NCBI RefSeq assembly: GCF_047496725.1
Contig: NC_132974.1
Location: forward strand, 5,525,501-5,589,500
Direction of reading: 5' to 3'
Origin: Anoplolepis gracilipes
Taxonomy: Eukaryota; Arthropoda; Insecta; Hymenoptera; Formicidae
Length of the DNA: 64,000 nucleotides
Positions 36,757 to 50,438 of the stretch are shown here, in pieces. The translations under genes were made by a program, and so were the position numbers. Below the pieces are notes generated by a model. It did no database searches. It worked only from the letters and a program-made list of their open reading frames with translations, and was not told the origin of the DNA. Each line of letters starts with the position of its first letter. Positions within the stretch are counted from its first letter, which is position 1.

Positions 36757-37415
36757 GTGTCCCGATTGAGGAGCGATTTATATCATAATAACGCAGACGA
36801 AAAATTAGTTTTCCCGTGGCGAAGGGAAAGGGGTAAGGTAACGGAAGCGGCCTTGCAAGGAGCGAAGAGGAGCGGCGATTTCCGTAAGCATCTTCACAAA
36901 CGGGCGCATTTAAACTTTTCCAATTCCCCGGCATTTCATTTCCCAGATGGTCGAAGCTTCGTCCGCGACGACGCGTTTGCTTCGCGCGCTCGTTTCTTTT
37001 GCCGGTTTCTCTCGCCTAGCAGAATGGCCGCCGCGTCTGAAAACGTTCGAGAAAAGTTCTCCACATCGTCGCACAATGTTCCATCCTCCGATGTTTTATT
37101 CCTCTCTTTTCTTTTGCCATCTCGTTCGTCGGCGCAAACTGTCACAATGTGAACGGGGCTTAAAACTTTCTCCGTACATCCGTTCGCTTGCCGTTCGTCT
37201 TTCTCCCCGTCTTTCCTTTCGAGCGGGGTTGTCAACCGTATCGAGGGAATTTGGCATTGGCGGCCCTTGTCGTCTAGCCTTCCTTCGCATTCTGTCTCGT
37301 TATCATGAGAAGAATGTCCTCGTAATAACGTGTAGTCTCTCTCAGACTTGTTCTTCGGCGTCCGACTCGTCATAACATCGGAAGATTTTATGTACTTTGT
37401 TCCCGACGACCGCAA
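36757..37415. other. CpG-rich island open in several frames
   Basis: Three long frames overlap here: 36757-37152 (+, 131 codons), 36947-37375 (+, 142 codons) and 36936-37415 (-, 159 codons). None has a recognisable domain. The minus frame is highly charged (Arg/Lys/Glu/Asp). Simultaneous openness on both strands points to stop depletion by GC/CpG content rather than coding. The 3' part carries copy 1 of a repeated ~50-bp motif. Confidence 0.5.
37227..37280 (+). repeat. Repeated ~50-bp motif, copy 1
   Basis: Shares GGTTGTCAACCGT, TTGGCATTGGC and a CC-TTGTCGTCT-like end with 38217-38264, in the same order and orientation, 990 bp apart, with about ten differences and a 2-3-bp indel. Confidence 0.75.
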
Positions 37416-38216
37416 ATTTATTTATTTTTCGCGAGAAACAGATATTTCGAGAGTAGCGGACAGAAAACGAAGCAAATATCTTTGATTTGTAATCCGCTTA
37501 TGTTTTCAATAAATTTGTACGATAGCGTTACTTTGTCCCAATGATCACGCAATTTTTATGTAAATGTATTTGATGTACCAACAAAAATATTATGATACAT
37601 AATGTATATCGTAGAAATATCATATATATTATATATAATATATATGTATATACAATATACAGGATTTATTTATAGATCGATATATTGAAGCATTCAAATA
37701 ATTATTAATATCGTTTAAATCAATTTTATATTTATTGTTAGGATTATAAATCTTTTTCAATTTTTTATTGTTTTTATTATTTTAAAGTAGGGAGATGGCC
37801 ATTTATTTATAACGCCATCATACATTAGCATCCCCGTATAATCCTGGGTCTTAGTAGCACATGCCTCTATGTAGCTGTAATAAATAAAACTTTTCCTCTT
37901 TTCCCTTTGTTTTTTTCTACCACATTTCGGGAGAAAGATTTTTTAAATACATTTATTCCAGAATCTAATAAAAAGAAAAATATTCAATAGTTTTCTATAA
38001 CAGTGTATATTTATTATAAATCTTTTTGGAGACGTTCTAATAATATACATTTATAATATAAATGCTTATAAATAATTTATTACATTTTGTTCCATTTGTT
38101 TACCGATTTGCAACCGATAGAAGTACGTAGCCGTCCTTAAGTTGAACGTAATCTCGCAACGATGACGATAAATAACTTCTCGCGTGTTCTTCCTCTCTTA
38201 CTTTACCGTTTCTCGA
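37416..38216. other. AT-rich DNA with a 26-bp TA palindrome
   Basis: The stretch 37621-37646 is a perfect 26-bp palindrome made of TA/AT steps. The remainder is AT-rich with no gene. The DNA becomes GC-richer from about 38110. Confidence 0.55.
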
Positions 38217-38264
38217 GGTTGTCAACCGTCTCGGAGTACTTGGCATTGGCCCTGGTCGTCTGGT
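38217..38264 (+). repeat. Repeated ~50-bp motif, copy 2
   Basis: Partner of 37227-37280. GGTTGTCAACCGTCTCGG opens it and TTGGCATTGGCCCTGGTCGT closes it. Both copies sit in CpG-rich DNA just after a pyrimidine-rich stretch. Confidence 0.75.
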
Positions 38265-40265
38265 TTAGTCAGTACGTTCCGTCTGGACGCGCATCTGTGG
38301 CTTCTTTCCTCGCGCGTTTTCGTCGATTTGCATAGTTAAAATTGAGTGAAATAGAGAGAAAGAGAGGAAGAGAGAAGAAAAGAGAGAGGCTACTTTCGTG
38401 TCTCGGCTATTTCCTGTCGCATTTTCCACGGGAATAGAACACGCGTGCGATCGTCGACCGCATTTCTCGCGGGGCCGCCTCCTTCAACCGCATGGAAACC
38501 ATCTCGAAACAGCTTGCCGACCGCGATGACGATGATCCAGCCGACAGGAAAAGAGAGGGAGAAACGTGACCACTACTTCCCGTTTCCCGTTCCGTCGCGA
38601 ATTCCATTCTTCTTATTGCAACTTTGTGACGTGTCCCACTTCCGACTAGTACTTATAACGGTTTTATATATAATATCTCAAGTTCATTTAGGTTGATAAT
38701 GATAAGTTCTTTCGCAAATTTTTTTGATAAATACAAATAGTATACAGATAGTATATACAATGGAAACAATATTTTGCTAAAGATATTTAAATCTTTGAGC
38801 GGTGACATTTCATTCACAAATACAACATTAAATGAAAACAATATATTGCAAAAAAATACTTTAGTTTTTATCCAAATTTTACTGCATGCAATCAATAAAA
38901 AGTCATTAGATTCCCGCGGGAAAACACAAGCTGTAACATGCGTTTTATTGTTAGTTGAAACTTTCGGATTTTACTATACATTCGCTGATGCGATTTCAAA
39001 TTTTATAACATCACAGTAACTTCAGTGTCGTACTATAACGATTACACAGCAATATTACTACTTATCGAAGGGAATGGAAAAAGGCGCGGTCGCCATCGTC
39101 CGTCGACAGTTTTGCCGAAGTTTAAGCAGATTTTCATTTTCCAAGTTCCGAGTTCCACGATCGACCCGCAAATAGTTTTCATCCACCACGAGTTGCACTC
39201 CACCGACGATCTCCGGGGATCATCGGGAACCGGCTTTCAGACTCGATTGGTTTTTACGAGAAAAACGGAGTAAGAGACGCCGATGGTAAAAAGGCGAATA
39301 AGAATGTCCGGAGGTGGAAAAAGGTAGAGGGGAGGAAAAGGGAAAGACGTTCGAAGTACAAATTGACTCTCCGCACACCGATTTCCTCCCTTGGGAAAGA
39401 ATCATAGTGTTCTTCGTCGACCGCGGCGAGAAGTTTAAAGCTTCCGAAAAAACGCGGTCACCAATTGTCCGCTGGATATGAAGAATCTAATAAAATTTAA
39501 TCTTTTCTGTTTAACAAAATCGAATGACTTTATTTTTTGCGCAATTTTAATAACAATTGTAATTAATAGTATTTTATTTTTAATTATAATTAATAATATT
39601 TTATTAATTGTATATATATAATATATGTATTATCTTAAAAGCGAATAGAAAATGTTTAAGTTATAATATCTATTGTATATAAGTCAAAGAGTCATTAATT
39701 AATATATTAAGAAATAATAACAGTTTTATCATCGCAATACATAAACATATATCAAATTAAATTTGTCTTTCTAGGTGAAATTAAAGAGAGGATATATTTT
39801 AATGATTCAGCATTTATAAATTAATTTACATTAACTATATTTAAGAGCTTGCAACAAGCATCATACTGTGCGCACCATTTATTCGTTTAGTGCCCTTAAA
39901 CTGGAAAAAAGGCGCTACGCCACCTTTTAATCTTCGCCGTCATAAGAACGATCTACGTGATCGAGAGTGTTATATGTGGCTGTCAGCAATTTTCAGCTCG
40001 ATCGGCGCGAAGAGAAGAAAACTCTGGCGCTTCGTTATGGTCGGAACGACGGATCAACGTCGACCCCTCGTCCACATCCCCATCAACGGGGGTTCGATTA
40101 ACGATTTCTAAGGGGGTGTCCCTAATAACCCCGCGAAATTACGCTCGCCGCTTATTGAATCCGTTACGGCGCCGCGCGCCCGATAAGAAGCAGCGCCGAG
40201 TGATTAATGACGAGGCGCCTCTCTCTTTTTCTCTTTCTTTCTCCGCGATAAAGAGCGAGATGTAA

Positions 40266-40266
<1 letters not shown>
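38265..40266. other. Alternating CpG islands and AT-rich DNA
   Basis: Islands lie at about 38270-38640, 39060-39480 and 39890-40250. Frames at 38407-38607 (-), 38445-38696 (+), 39025-39273 (+) and 39957-40265 (+, 102 codons) are unrecognised. AT-rich DNA separates them. No gene. Confidence 0.5.

Positions 40267-40320
<54 letters not shown>
40267..40320. repeat. (GATA)4(GA)16 compound microsatellite
   Basis: Four GATA units then GA dinucleotides, ending in an impure AAGAGA tail. Confidence 0.96.
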
Positions 40321-40323
<3 letters not shown>

Positions 40324-43083
40324 GCGTTACGTTTTCACTCCCGGAAAGATTAACGGACTTTCGATGATCGCTCATTTTTTTTTTTTTATTTTCACGAGTT
40401 CTCTCCAGCTCAGCGTGCCGTCACTGCCAGATTACCTCCGCGGATGGAGTTCCACGGCTGTTCCCGGATGTTGCCGCCGAGCGCCTTAGATTTATTTCCA
40501 ATCTACAAAGTCGCCCGATATCGTTGAACGGAAAATCGAATAAACACGATTTTGTTTCGCTTTTCTTCACGCCAGCCGTGGCATTCGCGTTAATACCAGT
40601 AACATAAAAATTTCCTGCAGGACTTTGATGCTTCTTGATTGTTTTCATAAAAATCATGAAATAATGTTCCTCTATACTTTTTAACATTACTTATTGTTAG
40701 CTTTAAAAGATTACTTTTTATTATTTTCACAAAATGATAATTCTTATTCACCATTTACTTTCTTTACTTTGGATACAAAAGTTTTAATTATAAGAAGGTC
40801 AATTTTTTTTCATATACGTCTTATCAAATTTCATGCACATATATATTCGAATTGGTAAATTTATAAAATAGACGTTTTAGCTAGCATCTCAGTAGAACTC
40901 GCAAACGACATATCTAATCAGATGCGACAGCTCCATCCGTTATTGGAAAAATGTGAATTTTATTCACCGTTATTGCAGAAATAATTGATTAAGTTTAACG
41001 ACAAGATTAAGTTTTTCGCGACATCTGTCGCAACATCGTTTTGATTTCGATTTAGTGTAAATATTGGTATTCCGTTCTATATCATATCTCAACTGATAAT
41101 AGACGGACCTTTATAAAACTCTCTAATAAATGACTGTAATAAATCACGAAGATTTTTTCGGAGACACTATTCCGTCAGGATAAGTCCATATCTTTGCTGA
41201 AATTTCTGCTCTTTTCCATCAGTTTTTGTCAGCCATTAAATCATATCTAGTATTTTTTAAAAATATAAATACAGATTTATCCGGTAATCTATCTATAAAT
41301 TGTGATTTTTTTAGCAATAATACTTTCGTACTTTTGTGAATAATCTTCACGTAAACTCATCGCAAATTATAGGTTACAAATAGTAAAATATATCGATAAA
41401 ATAAAATAAAAACTTAAAATAATTATGGAAAAGTTAAAGTGATTCATAAAAATCATTTCTAATTATTTGGTTGATTATCGAGAAAAAATATAAAGAAAAA
41501 TTATAATCTTATAGAAAATTTATTTAAAATCTTTCCGAAAATAGCCGTATAATTCTTGTAAAAACCATTTATGAAAAACATTCAGATAAAAAATTCGATT
41601 TTGAAAAAAGAACTGAACCGACTTTATTCGAGGAATAAACGCGAAGTCCAGTTTCCATTATATTGCACTGAGATGAGTTAATATTTGATCATCCCTAGAC
41701 TATTAATATCCTCTTGTCTTAATCATCTTGCGTCATTGGTACACTTCGCGCCGTGTCCGGTCATTCGTCTTTGTTATTAGGAGCGAATACGACAACTAAA
41801 ACGATTATTACACTACGACGACAACGTCGTCGTGACAGTCATCGATAGAGGGCCAACGAATACAAGGAGCCCTCGAGATCCCAGGGATAATGTGGCGTTC
41901 AAGCGGTCCTGAGAGCTGAGTGAATCGAAATTGGGATCACTGGGCTTTCATCGATTGATATACTCACGGCCATAGCATATGCAATCCTCCTTCGTGTGAT
42001 TTGACATCGCTCAAAAGATTGCAATTTCGCCAACAGTCTCTCGAAACCAGAGCCTATTGATCGAATTAGATGACTATAGAATCGCCAAACGGATCGTTGC
42101 TATGTATTTCGGCTATTTGCATCCATCCCCGTTATTGTGCCCCCTATTTGTACCCTATTCGATAATAATATTTTAAGCGTAATCCGTACACATATAATTC
42201 TCTCAATATAAACTCCGCTGTAAATTGTTCTCTCAAACGAACCCTCGGTGACTTTCTTTATTATCGAATTTGAATTCTTTAGCTGTGCTTTATTCTTTTA
42301 TGTTATTCGAATAGTAATCGCGTGTTATAATGCATTTTTCAACGCACATGAAAGAATTATTCTTTATCAGTTGACTTTCTACTTGATTTCGAGGAAAATT
42401 GATTGTGTGTTAAATTTTTAGTGAAATTTGCTTTCCTTTGAATCTACAATTTTCTTTGAGTTTCTCAAAAAACTGAGATATTTACACGTGTAAAAATAAT
42501 AAAAATAAAGTTATTTACACAGAGAAAAACTTGCTAGAAAAACAAAATTGAAATCTTAAGAAGTTTACAGGCCTCTGAAATATTTCTTTACGAATATCGA
42601 CTCGAATGTACGTTAAAGATATTGCCCCTCGTTGTAATTTTCCACGACGTTAATACTGCATCTTTATTATGGTAGAAAAAATTACATGTCATATTAGACG
42701 GATGCGCTATTATATGATTGACACTTTCTAATTTCATGTGAGGAAACCAGGCGCATTAACCGATTTGCGATTTGCATTAATCGCGAAAAGGTTAGGAAAA
42801 GAATATCCTGCCTTTAATATGTTTTTTTTCTACACTAATGTTGTTGAAAAAATATTGTTAGCACATATCTCTTATTAGACGTTAAGTCGACATCACGATA
42901 TTGATAGGATAAAGATTAAAATTAAAATTATAAAATGTTTTCCATGGATTTCTCTATATGTCCTATATATTTCTATACATTTAAAATAAAACTATACAAA
43001 CAGGAAATTAATGAATCGATAAAAGTTTTTATTTTTACTATTTCAAGTCAAACTATATTGAATTAATTTCAATATTTTTTTCT

Positions 43084-43084
<1 letters not shown>
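40321..43084. other. Mostly AT-rich DNA, no gene
   Basis: A CpG-containing patch continues to about 40600. A perfect 8-bp stem with a 3-nt loop (ACGACGAC/GTCGTCGT) is at 41815-41833 in a small island (about 41740-42130). GCGACA/TGTCGC is a small stem near 41018-41031. Open frames are short. Confidence 0.5.

Positions 43085-43124
<40 letters not shown>
43085..43124. repeat. (CT)20 microsatellite
   Basis: Forty bp of CT with one CG interruption near the left end. Confidence 0.95.
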
Positions 43125-43127
<3 letters not shown>

Positions 43128-45640
43128 CTCGGGAAAGTTTCGAATACACAATATTTGCAATATCGCAAATGCACAGATTGATGGAGTTTTTGAGCGAATA
43201 AATTGATTTCGGAGATATTACGCTTCTTTCATTTTTGTGTACTGTTACATATATGTACACGTTCATTCGTACATTACCCTCGATAATCCCCATCGTGGAT
43301 AATGAAACATTGTGTCTCCGTAATTATCGAAATGTTGCCACTACGATAATCTCTCGAGAATAAACTTTCAAGAATAAACAAGCGACAATGTTCGTCAGGA
43401 AGTCTGTTTTACTTTCAACGTGTGCTGTTTTTCCAAGTTCAATTAGTGACTGTTTTGAATGAAAACTGTGCTAATAGCTATCACTCTTCTGAGAGAGAAA
43501 GAGAGAGAATTTCATCGACTAACAATACCTTAATTTCATCAAACACGAACCACATGTCCGTACTTTAATTGAGAAAAGAATGTATTTTTCCGCATGCACG
43601 CGTATCGTAACAAAATGAAACTGAAAGTGTTGTTTGCAAACATTTTTTTATATCGTATGTTAAAGATCGAATTTATTATAAATTTAAGAAATAATTAAGA
43701 ATCACAATTTTTATTCGCAATTATATATAAAAAGTATCGCTGAGAAAAGATGAAAGGAAATATATTGCTAAATTATGATAAACTGCACTTGAAATAATTT
43801 ATACGACAGATATGTATCTTTGAATATATTCTACTTTTCTCGTGAATTCTTTCATAGCTAAGTTTCGCTCGCGATAAAATAAATATGACATGTTGTGCCA
43901 CTTTCACGACATCCCGTAGACTCGGACGTATTATTTTGCGTCGGCATGGCAGAAAGGGAGCAAAGTCGCTCTGTCAAATGATTTATGATTCGTCAGTTAT
44001 ATCGCGTATGCGCGTCTCCGCGTCTTTTCCTCTTATCGGCACGACTAGAGGTGCACTTTGTGAAATTACTCGCGAGTCGATTTGGCCCAAAGTTTCAACA
44101 GTTTTTATTCGTAAGTGGAGTGCCACGACGAGCCGATATCTTTTTCCAAGTCCCCCTTCAGAGGTAGTTCCCGTCTCAATCTAGTTGATGCAATTCCAAG
44201 TAATCTAGCGAGCCGCGCCTAATCCTGGCTGCCCGACGATTTATGTCCCTTCATTGAGGTCGAACCTTTCCGTGTATTTCGCCATTGTGCTGTTTTTCCA
44301 ACATTACTCGATTATTTGATTCTACGTTGATAGCATTCTTCTCTCTCACTCTTTTCCTGTTACAAAGGCTATTTTTTCATTATTAAAGGAGTACCTAAAT
44401 TAGCTTCTGGTAAAGTTATCTGATAAAATATATTATTTTATTTGCATTATATTTCTACTATTATAACTAATTATCTCTCTTTAGGAATAATTAAAATGTG
44501 CATTTTTTTGTTCTGTTAAAACCGTTTCTTAAAAAATGTTGCGAAAAATATTGATAATAATAATTCAAGAAAAGAATTTTCAACAGTATGTTTTTAGTTT
44601 AATTTAAGTTTCTTATTCAAAAGTCAGTACTTTTTTAGAGTAATTTATGAGAGTACATGAAAACAATATTTTATTTTAACCGCAACATCGCTATGACATC
44701 TTTTTCAAATGATGCAGTTTTTATAAGTAATATGCATTCTAAAGAATTTATTTTGATCTCGGCGAAACAATCTCCTATAAAAAAATGGTGTCAAAAAAGA
44801 GGCAAAGATTTCATGTTTGTCGCAATTAGCTGTTGCCACCTAATAAATTCATACATAAAATATGAAGTTAAGTTCGTTCCACTGTCATACTTTTTTTTTT
44901 TTTTAAATTTTTTTCTCGTTTATCGAATTTTCCCGTAAGATCTGCAATTATCGGGACGGCAGTAATTAGAGACTTAAGCGTCGTAACATCTTTTCCCTCG
45001 TCCATTGCAAGCCCGACGATATCGCGAGAGGATTACGAGCACGATACAATGATAATCACGATGACGACAACGGGGGGACGTAATGTAGGGTTGTAAGGAT
45101 GGTGATGACGACAATGGCTACGACAGCGGCGACAACAACGATGATAGTAGAGCTGACAGGACGACAAGAAGAGGATAACGACGCTGATAGCCCATCGTCC
45201 ATGGGTAACGGCGATTTCTGTCGACGCCCATCTCGAACGATCTACACTATATACTAGTTTTCATACGCAATAAGCGGGTTTATCGAACTTGCAATCTTGC
45301 AATATACAGTTAAAGTCTGTATTTTTCATAAATTATACAGAATTAATATCCTTTTAGCAATTATAGACAAAAATAAAAAGCATGAAATTTTTTTTCGAAA
45401 TATAAGAATAATCATCGTTCTCCAAAACTGATAAAAACATATTTTTATCTACTTGTTTTAATTAATAAAGAACCAATTAATAATACAGAAATGTAACATT
45501 ACTATCTTGCTCTCTTGTTATCTTTTATTATAAATTTTAAAATGTCATAAATATTACAGGAACAGAATTCCGAAAATTAACATAGAAAGATGATACGTAT
45601 GGCATATTATTTGGAAGAAAGAGAATTTGACAGAACCGGC
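43125..45640. other. AT-rich DNA with islands at 43.9-44.2 and 44.95-45.25 kb
   Basis: The plus frame 43885-44184 (99 codons) lies in the first island and is unrecognised. The second island is rich in GAC/GAT/AAC trinucleotides (about 45050-45190) and could encode an Asp/Asn-rich string, but the frame is stopped at both ends within about 30 codons. The frame 44657-44938 (+) is low-complexity. No gene. Confidence 0.5.
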
Positions 45641-45832
45641 TAGCATTTTTCACATTCGTCTGCGTGGATCGCAAGTTTTATTGGGCTACCCCAAGTGTAA
45701 TAGATCGGACGTGGGTAGAAAGAGCGATATCAGCGGCGGTATTTCGACATTGTGAGCCTGGAAAAAGAAAGGAGGTCGTGCGACAAAAGGTCGAAGGGTA
45801 ATACATCAAGGCGGGGAAAGGGGGACGGTTCG
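45641..45832. other. Left part of a CpG-rich island
   Basis: GC-rich DNA overlapped by minus frame 45730-45954 (74 codons), which reads through the TCGG repeat and is unrecognised. Confidence 0.45.
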
Positions 45833-45854
45833 TCGGTCGGTCGGTCGGTCGGTC
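45833..45854. repeat. (TCGG)5 microsatellite
   Basis: Five tetranucleotide units plus TC. CpG-containing and unusual in composition among the repeats of this window. Confidence 0.95.
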
Positions 45855-46140
45855 CGCGACGGGGAAAAACTAATTTCCCGCCGACCCCGTAGCTGTACGA
45901 CGCCGTATTAAAAGCCCGTAGGGCTTTTGCGCGCGCCCGAACACGAGTCAGCAAAACCTTTTCGGCGATTCGTTCCGAGCCGCGCCGGCTTCCAGTGTCC
46001 CTATAATTTATATTCTTTCATATTCGAGCCACCCTTACGAGTTACGGTCGCGTGAATCGACCTGGTGCACATCGCGCCGCCCGGCACGGTTGCGGAAGCG
46101 CGGAATGCTTTTATATGAAAGATAACGTGAGTGTCTGACG
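45855..46140. other. Right part of the island, with a perfect hairpin
   Basis: AAAAGCCC-GTA-GGGCTTTT at 45910-45928 is an 8-bp stem with a 3-nt loop, resembling a bacterial terminator in form only. The flanks are CpG-rich (for example GCGCGCGCCCG). No gene. Confidence 0.5.
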
Positions 46141-49100
46141 ACACTCGACACTCCCAGTCGAGAATCTGAATAAGTAGCAATTTTTTATACTACGATATCG
46201 CGAATTAACATGCTTGAATTTAGCTAAAGAAGAAGCGAAGTAATTCTGTGAAAAAAGCGAGTTACATGAAACATGTTGATTAAAATCTTTCACGCATATG
46301 AATCGTATAACTATATATATTTGTATATAAAAAACATAAAAAACACACATGTATATTATTTCTGAAAATAATTGTTATCCTTCCTGTAAAGATCTCCCAT
46401 GATTAAAAGAAACTGTAGAAATTCATGTTGATAAAATGTCACTAACAATTAATAAATTTTTAATATCACGATAAAAAACGCTGAAAAAAATCTCATTGTC
46501 AGTAAATAATTTGCGGTGAGCTATATAACTTTATGAACCATATGATTTTATGATCCATATGATTTTATTTTTTTTTAAGATTTTCACGTGAATATAAAGA
46601 AATGCTACGACTCTAAAGCAACAGTCAGGCAAGTAGCGAAATTGCGGTAATTTTGTTAGCCGCGCAAACGATGTAATGAAATAAAAGACCCGACCAGGGA
46701 ACATAATACTAAATATATATGTATACTATATCTATACACACAATACAATATATACATATATTCTGTAATGGTATGGTTTTAATAGCCGGCGACCGGAAGT
46801 AGAAGCGGCTTTTTATCTTGTCCCATAAAAGTTCGTTTTGCATCGTCTTTTTAGCATTCGCGGACATTTTCCATACCAAATCAATTCAAACTCTTTTCTT
46901 TTCATCGCTTTATTTTGTTTCTCAATACCTTCTCTGTGTTTCGCTCGAGGCTCGATATCTCGTGACATTTGTGACCGGCTGTTAACATAGTATCATTTTT
47001 CTTCTGTATATATATATATGTGGGTTTATTTTAATCGATATACAACATTAAATCGTCTTAAAATGGTAAATGGAGAAATATTTTATGCATGCGTGTCAAG
47101 AATTTATTCCTAGTTTAATGTGTATTTAAACGTTTCTTCATCACTAATTTAATATAAGTGGTTTAATTAGCGAGCTGCTATTATATTAAAGTTTAAAAAA
47201 AAATTAAAATACTATATATGTATAACTTTAATAATATACATATTAATAAATCAAAATATGTATAGATTTTTGTGCATTTTTAATAATTAAAGTTTCTTGA
47301 AAACTTTTATTTTGAGATTTATTATAATTACTGAGATAGTTAATATTGAATTATATAAAAAAATTGTAATAAATGAAAATCACAAACTAAAAATTCTCGC
47401 TAAAACAAGAACTGGCTATAAAATTCTTTTGAATCATATTCTGCTTGATAAAAAGACTAACTTGTTAAGATATTAAATATTTAATTCATTTATAATGATT
47501 GATTTAATATAAATAAATCTAAACTTATATATTTAATTATTTTTCTAATATTTTTTAGTAGTTTATAAAATAAGGAATGGAATATAAATCTGAAGTATAA
47601 TAATGTAACGTCAAAATTCATACCTAAGATATTAAATTCCATACTATCGGCCATCAATCAAAAATAATAACCACAAAAATACATAAAAAAAAGTCGAGAA
47701 AGCGAAATGAGAAAAAATGCTGGCGTAAAAACGTAGTAGTTTCTTATTGCACAGTCTAATATGTCTATGCCTCGGATTAAATACGAAGGAAATTTCGCGA
47801 GAGCTGCCAGAATCGCTTGAATGATGCGAAACCTTAAGTTCCGAAAATGAAAAGCACTCCGTGGTGGTAATGGAGACAGGAGGTGCGGATACACAGAGGG
47901 TGAGAACGGAGGAGGGCAGGCAAGTAGGGAGGGGTGTAAGGTGTGCTGAGTGATAAATAAGCCTGCAGATATTGTGTTTCGCTTCTGACCTTAAGGGGTG
48001 CGCCTCGTATCTCCCACCTCGGGCCGCGTAATCCTACTCGGAGTTTCAATAACGCCTGCGGCATAAACTAAGTTTAGCATAAAGTATTTTGGCTGTTCGC
48101 CGTTAGGAACACCAGCAGCTTCGAGCACGGGTCGTTCCAATAGACACTAGGGGTAAGAGCCCGGTTGATACTGCGCCATATTCTACTGAGAATCGTGAAC
48201 AAGCTTTAGGCGAATTACATATATGTAACTGCATCGATAATCGCATATTTTCAACAATATTCATTTAAACTAATATTTGTTATCAAATATATATCTCTCT
48301 TCTTTTAATTTACATCTTTGATAAATATGATTTATTATAGTTATAACTTGAGATCATTTAATTTTACATATTATTTGATATAATATTTAAATTGTTGACT
48401 TTCTCCTATCTTAGATTACAGTTTTTAAATTGTAGTTGTACATGTTATAAAAGAAATTTGTAGTTTTTAAAATAATTATTTTATTCCCACACATAAATAT
48501 ACAGAGAAAAAGGTTTATTTGACATTGTGAGTGTCGAATTGATATACCGGTTGCCATACGCCGCCAAGTATTTGGCTAATTGAGCAACCTGATATAGAGC
48601 GCACATGAGTAAATCAAGTTAAGCGAATGACTTAAGGCGGTTCAGCTGTTCAACCAAGTTGCGTCGTCTTCTTTATCTTAGCCTTTCATCTTCGCGCAAA
48701 TGCATAGAAACGCGTTAGTAAATAGACGCTGTCACTATGCGCCAACTGTGCACCTGCGCACAAGTGCACGTACAAGAGAACGTGTCATCTACAGCCGCAT
48801 GATTCGTTGCAATATGCATCCGACGCGGCTATTAGTTTAGAAATCGTATTATTTATTTCGTTTAAGGCAGCGTCAAGTTTATCCGTCAAGTTATATTATT
48901 TTTCCCTTTCTCTTTTACGCTTGAAAAATTAATTATAAATATACATTATACTAAAAAGAGGTACTATAAGATGACAATAATTTTATCGAAGCTTGCTTCG
49001 AGTGAAAGGAAACTTTACGTGTGCATGCAAAATATCTCAAGACTAATGTAATATAATTAAGTAACATAATTGAATAATTTCATAATCATTTTCAAGAAAC

Positions 49101-49400
49101 CATATAAAAAGCTTTATCTCAAAAGGAGAGAAAGAAACGTAAGAACACGTGCGTATCTACACATATAAAGAAAAATATCACATGTGTACAATGAAAAGTT
49201 CATTTTTCTCGAAAAATATAATTATTATATTGATTAATTTACACATTAATGTAAACATTAAAATACGTACATATATGTCTTTTGTAACCAGAATAGAGCC
49301 ATATGCGAGCAAATCCCGTAGATTTGTCAGAAACCAACATGTACAGGTCGTACAAAGATACAACGTAATTAATACTTAATTCAACGTTTATACATATCGC
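46141..49400. other. AT-rich DNA, islands at 47.8-48.2 and 48.55-48.86 kb
   Basis: A 17-bp unit (TGAACCATATGATTTTA) is duplicated in tandem with one change at 46534-46567. The first island has a G-rich plus strand (about 47878-47945) and overlapping minus frames (47658-47894, 47834-48064). The second is non-repetitive and of even composition. No gene was recognised. Confidence 0.5.
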
Positions 49401-49573
49401 AGGCATTAACTACATAAGCGCGAGAGTTTATGTACTGGCACAGAGAAAGGCTTACGAATACAAACGTAGAGAATTTAATTACTCGATTCAATTGTTGCCT
49501 GCTGATAACACCATGGTCAAAGCACCGGTGTACGAAATTATACGGCGACATACATCGGAATGGTCTTAGCGGT
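49401..49573. other. Even-composition DNA before the GGC repeat
   Basis: Open on both strands (49430-49657 plus, 49381-49647 minus) because it leads into the GGC run. Nothing recognisable. Confidence 0.45.
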
Positions 49574-49597
49574 GGCGGCGGCGGCGGCGGCGGCGGC
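49574..49597. repeat. (GGC)8 microsatellite
   Basis: Eight GGC units. They would read as poly-Gly on plus or poly-Pro on minus within 75-88-codon frames, but the flanking residues are not protein-like enough to call a gene. Confidence 0.95.
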
Positions 49598-50414
49598 GAC
49601 AACATACATAATGCGCTTATGTTTCCGACAATGTCGAGCCTTAGCACAACGTGCTAAATTTTACGTTTGACTTCAGAAATTACATCGGTTTGCGTCTTGA
49701 TTCGCTTGTTCCCACGACGACAATGTGCCAGAAATTCGTACAACCGCAATTTAGATTCGGTTATACGGTTCGGCCGCAAGTCGAGCTTTCGATGCTCGTT
49801 GTTCCGTATTTCAAGGCAATTTTAGAATATGTGTTTCTCAGATTTATAGAAATACGATTGCCATATTTTTCGTGATTTAGACAACAGATTACCGACAAAA
49901 AACTTTAATTAAAATTATTATTCTATTCCATTATTTCGATTAGAAGAATTATTCTCATTAAACTTTAAAAAATTGTTATTAAAATATAAGACTCTTAGCC
50001 ATAAAATGATTATGCATCCTACTATATGAATTTAGAATTTATTAAAAGACTCTCATCGACTTTATTTAACAAAAGTGACTATATGAAAATTTTTTTTAGA
50101 AACAGTTGCATAAATCATTTATTTTCCAAGTATGGCAAATATTTACGAGAAAAGAAAAAGTCACATATCATTATTTCAACGAAGTAGTAAAATCATCGGT
50201 CAAAGGGAAGTTAGGAACAAGAAACGAAAATAATTTGCATATAGATCTATACACAACATGTCGAAATATACCATGATTTTCAAACCGCCTCGATTTAACG
50301 ATACAGCAGTTATAATAACGCAGTTATCATAGTATAGTGTTTCGACGCCAATCGTCGCATCGACATAGATACTCGATAACATACCACTTGTTGAAGTTAA
50401 ATTAAAAAGAGAGC
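49598..50414. other. Non-coding DNA, no gene
   Basis: An even-composition patch to about 49850 carries frame 49651-49875 (+, 74 codons), unrecognised. After that it is AT-rich. Confidence 0.5.
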
Positions 50415-50438
50415 GAGAGAGAGAGAGAGAGAGAGAGA
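50415..50438. repeat. (GA)12 microsatellite
   Basis: GA dinucleotides following a GAGAGC leader and followed by an A8 run. Confidence 0.94.

Noticed and set aside
36936..37415. 159-codon minus-strand open frame with overlapping plus frames of 131 and 142 codons
   Set aside because: All three occupy the same CpG-rich DNA and none has a domain. Stop depletion by composition explains them.
45050..45190. Asp/Asn-rich coding stretch
   Set aside because: The acidic frame is bounded by stops within about 30 codons. Imperfect trinucleotide repetition explains it.
45910..45928. GC-rich hairpin resembling a bacterial rho-independent terminator
   Set aside because: The context is eukaryotic, no gene ends here, and there is no T-run after the stem.
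49430..49657. Poly-glycine (plus) or poly-proline (minus) protein
   Set aside because: Caused by the (GGC)8 repeat. Flanking residues show no protein family.
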